The notes under the pieces: model-generated
The model's input: only the letters and a program-made list of their open reading frames with translations
Databases searched by the model: none
Told to the model about the DNA's origin: nothing
Assembly (NCBI RefSeq): GCF_003852495.1
Contig: NZ_QAJI01000003.1
Span: forward strand, 656,687 to 720,686
DNA: 64,000 bases
Reading direction: 5' to 3'
DNA from: Taibaiella sp. KBW10
Lineage (GTDB): Bacteria > Bacteroidota > Bacteroidia > Chitinophagales > Chitinophagaceae
In this document: in pieces, positions 9,198 to 16,966 of the stretch
Position numbering within the stretch: position 1 is the first letter of the stretch
How the letters are laid out: every line of letters begins with the position of its first letter
Program-made: the position numbers and the translations under genes

Positions 9198-11816
9198 ATG
9201 GAACTTAGTAAGAATTATCAGCATATAGCAAACGAAACCAAATGGTACACACATTGGAATGATAAAGGATATTTTAACTCTACGCCTGACGAAAGACCGG
9301 CATATACCATCGTCATGCCCCCACCCAATGTAACGGGGATTTTGCACATGGGCCATGCCCTGAACAACAGTGTACAGGATATTTTGATTCGCCGTGCCAA
9401 AGCTAAAGGCTTTAATACTTGCTGGGTACCCGGTACAGACCACGCCTCTATCGCTACAGAAGCAAAGGTAGTGGCAATGCTGGCCGATATGGGTATTGAT
9501 AAAAATACGCTTTCCCGCGAGGAATTTTTGAAATATGCCTGGGAATGGAAGGAAAAATACGGTGGCATCATCCTGCAACAGCTTAAAAAATTAGGTTGTG
9601 CACTGGATTGGAACCGTACACAATTTACGATGGACCCGGCCTATCATCAGGCGGTCATCAATGTATTTGTAGACCTGCATCAAAAAGGGAACATCTATCG
9701 TGGTGCCAAGATGATCAATTGGGACCCACAAGCCAAAACAGCTTTGAGTGATGAAGAGGTACTACATAAAGACACCAATTCCAAACTGACCTATCTGCGT
9801 TATCAGATCGAAGATAGTGATGAGTATATTACCATTGCAACGGTACGCCCTGAAACCATCATGGGAGATACCGCGATCTGTGTACACCCGGAAGATCCGC
9901 GTTATGCACATCTTCGGGATCAGTATGCCATTGTGCCGCTGATTAATAAACGCATCCCGATCATTTTTGATGAGTATATCGATATGGAGTTTGGTACCGG
10001 TGCTCTAAAAGTAACACCGGCACATGATATTAATGATTATAATTTAGGTCAAAAGCACCATCTGGAAGTAGTGGATACACTTAATGAGGATGGCACGATG
10101 AGCGAAGCGGCACAGATCTTTATCGGAGAAGACCGTTTTGTGGTACGTAAGAAGATTATTGCGGAGTTGGAACAAGCGGGCGCTCTGGTAAAACAGGAAG
10201 ATTATAAAAACCAGGTGGGCGTTAGTGAGCGCACCGGCGCCGTTGTAGAACCGCGCATTTCTATGCAATGGTGGTGTAAGATGGAAGATATGGCCGCACC
10301 GGCACTCCATGCGGTGATGAATGATGAGATTGCTTTTGTTCCGGCAAAATTCAAAAACCTGTACCGCCATTGGATGAGCAATATCAAGGACTGGTGCGTA
10401 AGCCGTCAATTGCGCTGGGGACACCGTATCCCGGCATGGTATGCACAGGGAAATATTTATGTAGATGCAGATGTACAGGGCGCTTTTGAACAATACCAAC
10501 AAGCCTTCCCGGGAGGGCAACTCAGCGACCTGGAACAGGATAATGATGTATTGGATACCTGGTTTAGCGCCTGGTTATGGCCGATGCAGGTATTCGGTTG
10601 GGATGCCAACAAGGAAAATAATGCGGAACTGGATTATTACTATCCGACCGCGACTTTGGTTACCGCTCCTGAGATCATTTTCTTCTGGGTAGCCCGGATG
10701 ATCATGTCTGGGTATGAGTATAAAAAGCAACAACCCTTCCAGCATGTATACTTTACAGGTATTGTGCGGGATAAACAGGGTCGTAAAATGAGTAAGTCTT
10801 TGGGCAACTCTCCTGACCTTTTAAAACTTATTGATGATTACGGATCAGATGCCGTAAGGTTTGGCGTGATGATTGCTTCGCCGGCAGGTAATGATATCTT
10901 ATTTGATGAATCATTCCTGGAGCAAGGCCGCAATTTCAATAACAAAATGTGGAATGCCCTGAAGCTGATCAAGATGTGGGAAGGCAATCAGGAAGCCGAT
11001 ACGCAGGAAACACCTACCCATTTTGCGACCTTATGGATGCAGGAACGCATCAAGCAGGTGGCCATCGAAATTGAAGATCTGTTTAAGGATTTCCGTTTGA
11101 GTGAGGCTTTAAAAACCATTTACTCTTTGATCTGGGATGACTTCTGTTCCTGGTACCTGGAATGGATCAAACCGCCTTTCGGAGCAGCTATCAGTACGAA
11201 GACTTTAGAAGAGGTGATGGATATTTTCGAACAGTTATTACAACAACTGCATCCATTCATGCCTTTTGTGACGGAAGAGATTTACCATCTGTTACGCACG
11301 CAAAAAGAAGATTTAATCGTTAAACAATTACCGGCATACGGAACTGCAGACAAGAATATCCTGGAGCAGGCATCTTTATTAAAACAATTGATCTCCAGTA
11401 TCCGCGATACCCGTAATAAGCAGCAACTCAAGCCAAAGGACACCATCGAATTGTTGATCAATTCACCTAACGAAGATTTGTACCGCCATATCGGTAAAAT
11501 CTTAGAAAGACAGGTAAATGCGCCTTCAATCACCCTTACGAAAGAAGCCCCGCAAAACGGTTTTGCTTTAGTTGTGAATACAGAGAAGGTCTATATCATC
11601 AGTGATGTAGCGGTAGATGCCGATGCGCAGAAATCCAAGATGGAAGAAGAGCTGTCTTATCTGAAAGGATTCCTGGTAAGTGTAGATAAGAAATTGAGCA
11701 ACGAACGTTTTGTCCAAAACGCAAAACCGGAGATACTGGAAACCGAGCGTAAGAAAAAGGCCGATGCCGAAGCGAAGATTAAAACATTAGAAGAGAGCCT
11801 GGTAAACCTTGGCTAA
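9198..11816 (+). CDS. valS: Valyl-tRNA synthetase
   Basis: An 872-residue class I aminoacyl-tRNA synthetase that charges tRNA-Val. The HIGH-type signature is PPPNVTGILHMGHA (His50-His53). The editing (CP1) domain contains the ATVRPETIMGDTA motif near 215 and FGTGALKVTPAHD. The zinc/connecting region has NWDPQAKTALSDEE. The second signature GRKMSKSLGN places KMSKS at 530-534. The anticodon-binding domain follows, and the C-terminal 70 residues form the tRNA-binding coiled coil typical of ValRS (KSKMEEELSYLKGFLVSVDKKL). Length is normal for bacterial ValRS. The ATG start is supported by the -7 box upstream. No T-box or other leader structure is seen, as expected in Bacteroidota. Confidence 0.98.
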   Translation: MELSKNYQHIANETKWYTHWNDKGYFNSTPDERPAYTIVMPPPNVTGILHMGHALNNSVQDILIRRAKAKGFNTCWVPGTDHASIATEAKVVAMLADMGIDKNTLSREEFLKYAWEWKEKYGGIILQQLKKLGCALDWNRTQFTMDPAYHQAVINVFVDLHQKGNIYRGAKMINWDPQAKTALSDEEVLHKDTNSKLTYLRYQIEDSDEYITIATVRPETIMGDTAICVHPEDPRYAHLRDQYAIVPLINKRIPIIFDEYIDMEFGTGALKVTPAHDINDYNLGQKHHLEVVDTLNEDGTMSEAAQIFIGEDRFVVRKKIIAELEQAGALVKQEDYKNQVGVSERTGAVVEPRISMQWWCKMEDMAAPALHAVMNDEIAFVPAKFKNLYRHWMSNIKDWCVSRQLRWGHRIPAWYAQGNIYVDADVQGAFEQYQQAFPGGQLSDLEQDNDVLDTWFSAWLWPMQVFGWDANKENNAELDYYYPTATLVTAPEIIFFWVARMIMSGYEYKKQQPFQHVYFTGIVRDKQGRKMSKSLGNSPDLLKLIDDYGSDAVRFGVMIASPAGNDILFDESFLEQGRNFNNKMWNALKLIKMWEGNQEADTQETPTHFATLWMQERIKQVAIEIEDLFKDFRLSEALKTIYSLIWDDFCSWYLEWIKPPFGAAISTKTLEEVMDIFEQLLQQLHPFMPFVTEEIYHLLRTQKEDLIVKQLPAYGTADKNILEQASLLKQLISSIRDTRNKQQLKPKDTIELLINSPNEDLYRHIGKILERQVNAPSITLTKEAPQNGFALVVNTEKVYIISDVAVDADAQKSKMEEELSYLKGFLVSVDKKLSNERFVQNAKPEILETERKKKADAEAKIKTLEESLVNLG

Positions 11817-11866
11817 AGATTTTGTTAATCTCCCTTTGATTATTCGGTATTGACTAAACGCTTATG

Positions 11867-11874
11867 TATATTTG
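11867..11874 (+). promoter_or_regulatory. -7 box TATATTTG upstream of the secreted-protein pair
   Basis: An exact TAnnTTTG match, 31 bases before the ATG at 11905. The predicted RNA start (about 11880) lies after a possible upstream TTG start and so favours the ATG. The -33 box is poorly placed. Confidence 0.35.
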
Positions 11875-11904
11875 AGATCCAAGCAGAACAAAATTCTTTT
11901 GATC

Positions 11905-12390
11905 ATGACATATATAAAATGGAAACCAATAGGCATTACACTGGCTTTAATTTTAAGTACAGTGGCCATCCTATGGGCCCAAACCGCCAAGCCTGCAAAG
12001 GAAGTGAAACGGGGTCAGGCGTATCTTTCCGATAAGACGACCTCAGGGGGCAATATTACGGTAGCAAAATTCCTAGAACTGATTGCCAATCCGATCTATG
12101 TAAAGGATGAAGACGGGCAATTTTACCCGACCACTACCTTTGCTTATACTTATGCAGAACGGGGGCTTTTTGAAGATGAAACAGGACGGGCTTTTATCAG
12201 TACCGATTATATCAGCAGCAACTGTAATGATAAACTCGATAAGGGAATGGCTTCTGATATGCGGTTTCGTGCCAAGGCAGGTGATACCGCTTTTATAGAT
12301 CATGTTACCTTTATGGCACCGGCAACTAAAGATGCAAAATCAATGGTGCCGACTAAATGTGGTGGCATTAAATTAATCTTAACTAAGTAA
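11905..12390 (+). CDS. Small exported protein of unknown function
   Basis: 161 residues from ATG 11905. The N-terminus (MTYIKWKPIG then ITLALILSTVAILWAQ) is a signal peptide or membrane anchor. The mature part contains VKRGQAYLSDKTTSGGNITVAKFLELIANPIYV, YAERGLFEDETGR and an end segment with Cys-Gly-Gly-Ile-Lys. Two cysteines (SSNCNDKL and PTKCGG) could form a disulfide in the periplasm. I do not recognise the family. The next gene starts immediately after its stop codon, so the two are probably co-transcribed; that neighbour is a DsbD-alpha-like domain, but a shared function is speculation. An in-frame TTG at 11872 is less likely as the start because it overlaps the -7 box. Confidence 0.7.
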   Translation: MTYIKWKPIGITLALILSTVAILWAQTAKPAKEVKRGQAYLSDKTTSGGNITVAKFLELIANPIYVKDEDGQFYPTTTFAYTYAERGLFEDETGRAFISTDYISSNCNDKLDKGMASDMRFRAKAGDTAFIDHVTFMAPATKDAKSMVPTKCGGIKLILTK

Positions 12391-12861
12391 ATGTATTGTA
12401 TGAAATTGTTCCTCAGTATCTGTTTATTCTGGGTTTTGTCTATACCCTCTTTTGCGGGAGACAAAGAAAACCCGGTATCCTGGAAGGTAACAGTACAGGC
12501 CACGAATAAAGAACATACCGAATACCAACTTACCGCAAAAGCTACAATTGAGAAAGGATTCCATATCTGGGCATTAGATGCCGGTGGCGATGGTTCGCTG
12601 ATCAATACTGCGATTGAACTGCAAACGCCTTCTGTGTCCTGGAAATCGGATACATGGGCTAGCGATAAGGAAGCGCATAAAGAAACGCTGGAATTCATTG
12701 AAGGTCCGGTCTTTTCTTTTGAAAAATCGGTAAGCCTGACCCGAGTATTTTCTATTGCACAAAAAACAAAAAAAATTAAAGGGACCATTACTTATCAGAC
12801 GTGTAATGAAAGTATGTGTCTTCCTCCCGAAGATTTTGTCTTTGAACTTGATCTTCCTTAA
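12391..12861 (+). CDS. Free-standing DsbD-alpha-like (DsbD N-terminal) domain protein
   Basis: A 156-residue secreted protein. A signal peptide (KLFLSICLFWVLSIPSFAG) is followed by one immunoglobulin-like domain resembling the N-terminal domain of the thiol:disulfide reductase DsbD. The diagnostic C-terminal strand is GTITYQTCNESMCLPPEDF, with the redox pair Cys138/Cys143. In DsbD this domain receives electrons from the membrane and thioredoxin domains and passes them to periplasmic partners; those other domains are absent here. In Bacteroidota such stand-alone domains are common, so it may serve a DsbD encoded elsewhere. The start may be ATG 12391, abutting the previous stop, or ATG 12400 (MKLFLS). 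The gene ends at a strong shared terminator. Confidence 0.75.
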   Translation: MYCMKLFLSICLFWVLSIPSFAGDKENPVSWKVTVQATNKEHTEYQLTAKATIEKGFHIWALDAGGDGSLINTAIELQTPSVSWKSDTWASDKEAHKETLEFIEGPVFSFEKSVSLTRVFSIAQKTKKIKGTITYQTCNESMCLPPEDFVFELDLP

Positions 12862-12900
12862 AACAATAAAGGCTTTTCTTTCGAAAAGCCTTTATTGTTT
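12861..12900. terminator. Bidirectional 18-bp hairpin terminator
   Basis: A perfect 18-bp stem (aaacaataaaggcttttc with its complement) and a TTTC loop, flanked by A- and T-runs. It sits between the converging genes 12391-12861 (+) and iaaA (-). Confidence 0.8.
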
Positions 12901-12918
12901 TATAATGTAATATCTGTC

Positions 12919-13761
12919 TTATTGAAAAACGCTTGCATTGCTCCCGTCAAAACTGGCAAACACCATGGAAGGATGCGAATCCTGATGGTATATATTAGCC
13001 TGGGCATCTATCGCAATAGCTCCTGCAAAGCCATCATAAGGTTTTAACTCTTCAAAGGTTTTGGCAAATGCATCAGACAAGGATTGTCCGTCTGTAACGC
13101 GCGTCACAATCTTGGCCGCTACCGCAGCGCTTACAATATCTTCTCCCACTCCGGTACAGCTTACCCCACAAAATTGATTGGCATAATTACCGGCAACCGT
13201 AGCCGAATCGGATATCCGTCCGGGTATCTCAAACCCTTTACCACCGGTAGAAGTAGCCACCGCTATTTTCCCATCTTTATCAATGGCCACACAACCCACG
13301 GTTCCTGTTCCGGTAGCCTTTAGTTTTGCCTCATATTCGGCTCTGCGTTGTGGGATCTCTGTAGAAAAAGCAGCATACCCATGTGTTCTGGCATACGCTG
13401 TCGCTACTTCTCCACCCAGAATGCGGTCGTCTACGCTTTGTAGATCAAGCGCCAAAAGGATCGGATTTTTCACGGCTTCAATATTGATCACGCCACTCAT
13501 TTTCTGCGTATCTCCATCCATCAGGGCGGCACTCATCCTGATCTTTCCATCACTTTGTATCTGAGAACCGATACCTGCATTAAAAAGAGGATCATCTTCC
13601 AGAAGGCTTACGGCATACACCACTGTTTCCACAGCGGTATGCGTTTCTAAATATTGATACGATTGCTTCACTATCGCCAGCAAGGCATCCTGTTTTGCTT
13701 TCTTGGTTTCGGCACTGGTAGAGGACTCCGAAAAGAAGCCTCCGTGTATGATTACCTTCAT
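12919..13761 (-). CDS. iaaA: Isoaspartyl peptidase / L-asparaginase (N-terminal nucleophile)
   Basis: A 280-residue Ntn-hydrolase of the plant-type asparaginase family. The precursor is cleaved before the catalytic Thr154 in GTGTVGCVAID. Substrate-binding residues lie in GRISDS (Arg182, Asp185) and TGVGED. The N-terminal half keeps NAGIGSQIQ and MDG; the usual HGGAG motif is HGGFF. The family hydrolyses isoaspartyl (beta-Asp) dipeptides. Next to cyanophycinase, the natural substrate is beta-Asp-Arg released from cyanophycin, giving free Asp and Arg. The gene lies 8 bases downstream of cphB on the same strand, so the two form a degradation operon, ended by the shared hairpin. It is somewhat shorter than typical (about 300-340), but all catalytic elements are visible. 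Confidence 0.9.
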   Translation of the reverse strand: MKVIIHGGFFSESSTSAETKKAKQDALLAIVKQSYQYLETHTAVETVVYAVSLLEDDPLFNAGIGSQIQSDGKIRMSAALMDGDTQKMSGVINIEAVKNPILLALDLQSVDDRILGGEVATAYARTHGYAAFSTEIPQRRAEYEAKLKATGTGTVGCVAIDKDGKIAVATSTGGKGFEIPGRISDSATVAGNYANQFCGVSCTGVGEDIVSAAVAAKIVTRVTDGQSLSDAFAKTFEELKPYDGFAGAIAIDAQANIYHQDSHPSMVFASFDGSNASVFQ

Positions 13762-13769
13762 ATATGTCT

Positions 13770-14678
13770 TTAATTATCGTCTACCTCGAATTTACCGATA
13801 GAGGTATATTGAGAGGAATGAATCGAGAAGTCGCGGGTTTCCAGGTCATAAGTATCAAACTTACTCATCACATGGGTCACCAGGTTATTGATCGAAATGG
13901 GTTGTCCCAATTCAACACTCGTCAAATTGGTATCTTTTATCTGATTGCCATCGACCAGGATAATTAATCCCGAACCGATTGCTTCCATTTGCTTATTGTT
14001 TTTGATGAGCAGGCCGGTATCTTCGCCTAGGCCAATGCCCAATACCCATGGATTGCCCACTACGGCTTGAAACAAGCGCCCTATGCGCCCCCGCTCTACG
14101 AAATGGGTATCGATAATTACATCATCGATCAAGCCCAGACCACCCGTCATTTTCACTTCACCTTTCAACATGGCTTCGGTACTTGAACCCTGATAAATCA
14201 TATTATCAGAAGCCGCCGCCGCACCCGCAGAGGTACCGGCATATATAAATTCTTCTGTACGGTATTTCTTGAGTAATAATTTATGAAATGGTGTGCCACC
14301 AAGGATAGAAGACAACCGCAATTGATCGCCTCCGGTAAAGAGCACCACATCGGCCTTTTCCAGGCGATCGAGCACTGCCGGATCATTTGCATCACCTCTG
14401 GTCAGGATATTCAACACATCGGCATTCTTGGCATTCAAATAGTCAAAGGCCCTTACATATTCCGCACCAACCTCTCCGGGTATCTGAGACGCTGTGGGTA
14501 TGATTTCTATACGCGAGGATTCCCCATGCTTTGATTCATTTATGATACGCTTCAGGATTCCTTTTTCAAAAAAATTGAGGTTATTCGATACGTTCTGATC
14601 GTAACTCACTTCTGTAAAACTTCCTTTGTTAACCGCACCTCCAATTATGACCAGCTTGCCAACAACATCAACATCCAT
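13770..14678 (-). CDS. cphB: Cyanophycinase (S51 serine peptidase)
   Basis: A 302-residue protein opening GKLVIIGGAVNKG. The nucleophile elbow is FIYAGTSAGAAAASD with catalytic Ser150. VVLFTGGDQLRL precedes it, and GLGLIDDVIIDTHFVERGRIGRL follows with the His/Arg typical of CphB. Cyanophycinases cut the Asp backbone-Arg side-chain polymer into beta-Asp-Arg dipeptides; the S51 family also includes dipeptidase E, but length and the GTSAGA and DTHF-RGR motifs fit CphB. No signal peptide is seen, so it is the cytoplasmic form. It is first in an operon with iaaA, and cphA lies 6.4 kb away on the other strand. A TACATTTG -7 box at 14708-14715 lies upstream. Confidence 0.93.
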   Translation of the reverse strand: MDVDVVGKLVIIGGAVNKGSFTEVSYDQNVSNNLNFFEKGILKRIINESKHGESSRIEIIPTASQIPGEVGAEYVRAFDYLNAKNADVLNILTRGDANDPAVLDRLEKADVVLFTGGDQLRLSSILGGTPFHKLLLKKYRTEEFIYAGTSAGAAAASDNMIYQGSSTEAMLKGEVKMTGGLGLIDDVIIDTHFVERGRIGRLFQAVVGNPWVLGIGLGEDTGLLIKNNKQMEAIGSGLIILVDGNQIKDTNLTSVELGQPISINNLVTHVMSKFDTYDLETRDFSIHSSQYTSIGKFEVDDN

Positions 14679-14707
14679 TTCTATATTATTTTATCATTAA
14701 GAATGCA

Positions 14708-14715
14708 CAAATGTA
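14708..14715 (-). promoter_or_regulatory. -7 box TACATTTG of the cphB-iaaA operon
   Basis: An exact TAnnTTTG match on the minus strand, about 30 bases before the cphB ATG. The -33 box is unclear. Confidence 0.35.
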
Positions 14716-14776
14716 TAAAATATTATGAACTCGCCTGAATTATCGGCCACCTTTAAATACAATTTTATGGCTATTA

Positions 14777-14827
14777 ACCAACTAAAAACACATTACGATG
14801 TGTCTTTTGAATAAATCCCCTGTATTA
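14777..14827 (+). promoter_or_regulatory. Conserved upstream element, beta-helix gene 1
   Basis: ACCAACTAAA at 14777-14786 lies 50 bases before the ATG and is followed by a GTcTtTTGaAT-like stretch. The same element and spacing precede the other two paralogs (16915 and 18985). It may be a shared promoter or activator site, or simply a remnant of duplication. Confidence 0.45.
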
Positions 14828-16671
14828 TGAAGCATTTATTACTCTTACTAAGCTGCTGTATTGGTTTATGCCAGTCCAGTCTTTTGGCCGCCACGCAGAT
14901 CAATACACCTACTGTAAGCGGAGTATGGACGCAGCAAGGCTCACCCTATTATATCCACAATGATTTATTGGTCTCGGTAAATACGCTTTTAACGATCCAG
15001 CCGGGCGTAGAGGTTATTTTCATGGGTAATTATATGATTGAGGTACAGGGCCAGATATCGGCTGTAGGCACGCCGGAACAAAAGATTGTGTTTAAAGCCA
15101 ATGACACTACCGGCTGGTCCAATAATGCCTTACCGACCTCCGGAGGATGGAGAGGCATTATGGTGGCGAACGGTATCGGTACCAATCTGTCTGCCCCTAC
15201 TTTTGAGTATTGCCTCTTCCGGGACATGAAATATATACAAAACTATGGCGGCCTGCTTTCCTATGCACCTGTCATTTATGTGAATAAATGTGAGTTCTTT
15301 CATAATCTCACAGATGGCACTTTACTTAATTTGTATTATAATATTCAAAACGGGAATAGTAAACTTAAGTTTACCAATTGCGATATCCACGACAACCAAA
15401 CCGGTTCGGTAATGTTCACTTTATATTGCGACAGTACTTATATCACCAACAACAAATTCTATAATAATACCGCAAACTACGGGGCATCGGGAATATACAC
15501 CCATGCGTCCCTGAATGCTACGAGTACAGATGTTTTGATCTTTAAAGAAAATGAACTCTATAATAATACGGTGACTGCTGCCGGTGGCATTGTGAGTTCT
15601 TTTCAGGGGGGCGTTACCTACATTCTGAAAAACAAGGTACATCACAACCAGACCAAATTTCAGGGGGCTATTTCTCTTCAGTCGAAAGCGGGTACCATAG
15701 ACCAAAACCTTATTGTCAACAATAATCAAATACTGGGTGACGGTATATTTTGCGGCATTAATGATGGTGGTGGCGGCCTTCAGCTATTAGGACTCAATCT
15801 CGACAATGATGTTGCGGGAAGAAATGAATATGTAGTGAGCAATAATATTATTGCCAACAATTATTCTTCTATTAGCGGTGCCGGCATCTGGGCACAGCAT
15901 TGTAAGGCCACTATTGTCAATAATACCATTATCAACAATACGGTTAAAGACTATACCGGCAGTGCTGCTATACACGGATGGGGTCCCTATTGCAAATTAA
16001 AAATCAACAATAATATCATTGTAAATAATAAGCAGAATTTCCAACCCGCCGATACCCTGTACAATAATTTCCGTATGCATGTGTTGCAGTTAAGTATATC
16101 CAATAACCTGATTGACTATATGCCGACCGCTGCCTCGATATACAGTGGCCTGCAAGGGCTTGGCAGCAATACTTACAGCCACAACCTCAGCCTGGTTGCT
16201 CCACCTACAGGCATAGGTCCCGGCTATAATGCAGTGAATGCCGATTTTAGCCTCGCGGCGGCGGCAACCAACTGTATCAACAAAGGAAGCAATGCCGCCA
16301 CAGGATACGGTACTGTTGACTACAAGGGTCAGGCCAGGATATTTGATCAATTGATTGATATCGGCGCTATAGAATACCAGAAAAAAATTGCGGATACTAC
16401 TACAGCCATCAAGGGGATTGATATCAGCAATCAGATAAAAATATATCCCAACCCTTCTACCGGTATATTGCAACTCGACTATAACCACAAGCAATTTTCC
16501 CTGCAGGCCATCGAGATCTATACCCTTACAGGACAATTGGCCTATCGTCTTCCGGTATCTCATGCAATGCAACAACTCGATATCAGCATGCTCGCCGATG
16601 GGGTCTATATGATGCAACTGATTACGGATAAACAGGAACGCGCCCTCAAAAAACTGATCATTCAGAAATAA
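14827..16671 (+). CDS. Secreted parallel beta-helix protein with T9SS tail, copy 1
   Basis: 614 residues. The signal peptide MKHLLLLLSCCIGLCQSSLLA is followed by a conserved head (TQINTPTVSGVWTQQGSPYY). A long right-handed parallel beta-helix (about 30-510) is rich in Asn ladders such as NNKFYNN, NNIIANNYSS and IVNNTIINNTVKD. A type-A sorting domain forms the end (IKIYPNPSTGILQL ... DGVYMMQLITDKQERALKKLIIQK). Such helices bind or cut polysaccharides, but I see no catalytic pattern of a named lyase or hydrolase. It is the first of three tandem paralogs lying between cphB and cphA, and ends in its own palindromic terminator. T9SS export places it on the cell surface, whereas cyanophycin is cytoplasmic, so a direct role in cyanophycin metabolism is not shown. 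Confidence 0.85.
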   Translation: MKHLLLLLSCCIGLCQSSLLAATQINTPTVSGVWTQQGSPYYIHNDLLVSVNTLLTIQPGVEVIFMGNYMIEVQGQISAVGTPEQKIVFKANDTTGWSNNALPTSGGWRGIMVANGIGTNLSAPTFEYCLFRDMKYIQNYGGLLSYAPVIYVNKCEFFHNLTDGTLLNLYYNIQNGNSKLKFTNCDIHDNQTGSVMFTLYCDSTYITNNKFYNNTANYGASGIYTHASLNATSTDVLIFKENELYNNTVTAAGGIVSSFQGGVTYILKNKVHHNQTKFQGAISLQSKAGTIDQNLIVNNNQILGDGIFCGINDGGGGLQLLGLNLDNDVAGRNEYVVSNNIIANNYSSISGAGIWAQHCKATIVNNTIINNTVKDYTGSAAIHGWGPYCKLKINNNIIVNNKQNFQPADTLYNNFRMHVLQLSISNNLIDYMPTAASIYSGLQGLGSNTYSHNLSLVAPPTGIGPGYNAVNADFSLAAAATNCINKGSNAATGYGTVDYKGQARIFDQLIDIGAIEYQKKIADTTTAIKGIDISNQIKIYPNPSTGILQLDYNHKQFSLQAIEIYTLTGQLAYRLPVSHAMQQLDISMLADGVYMMQLITDKQERALKKLIIQK

Positions 16672-16691
16672 TATATTACCCTTTCACTGTG

Positions 16692-16723
16692 ACACAAGCC
16701 TGCCGGTACCGGCAGGCTTGTGT
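16692..16723 (+). terminator. Palindromic terminator of beta-helix gene 1
   Basis: A perfect 32-base palindrome (acacaagcctgccggt and its complement) followed by TTTTA, 20 bases after the stop. Confidence 0.7.
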
Positions 16724-16914
16724 GTTTTACACGGAGGTGAATATGCCCTCACAAAATACGAGGTCTGTATGAATAAATAATGCAACTAAAAAAAGGAACT
16801 CGCGCACAAATTAAGTAAAGCCAAATACGACATACTGTAAATATAATAATATATAAAATACAACTAATTAAAACTATATGATTTTGCCTTACCGAAAATA
16901 TTTTTATCTGATTA

Positions 16915-16966
16915 ACCAACTAAACACACAAAGCTCATGTCTATTGCATTGAATTACTGTATATTA
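16915..16966 (+). promoter_or_regulatory. Conserved upstream element, beta-helix gene 2
   Basis: ACCAACTAAA at 16915-16924, 51 bases before the first ATG, then gtctattgcattgaatt. It matches the elements at 14777 and 18985 in sequence and distance. The rest of the 294-base gap (16672-16965) is AT-rich and holds nothing else I can identify. Confidence 0.45.

Noticed and set aside
11872-11904. Upstream TTG start for the exported protein at 11905
   Set aside because: The TTG is part of the TATATTTG -7 box and the extension would precede the signal peptide.
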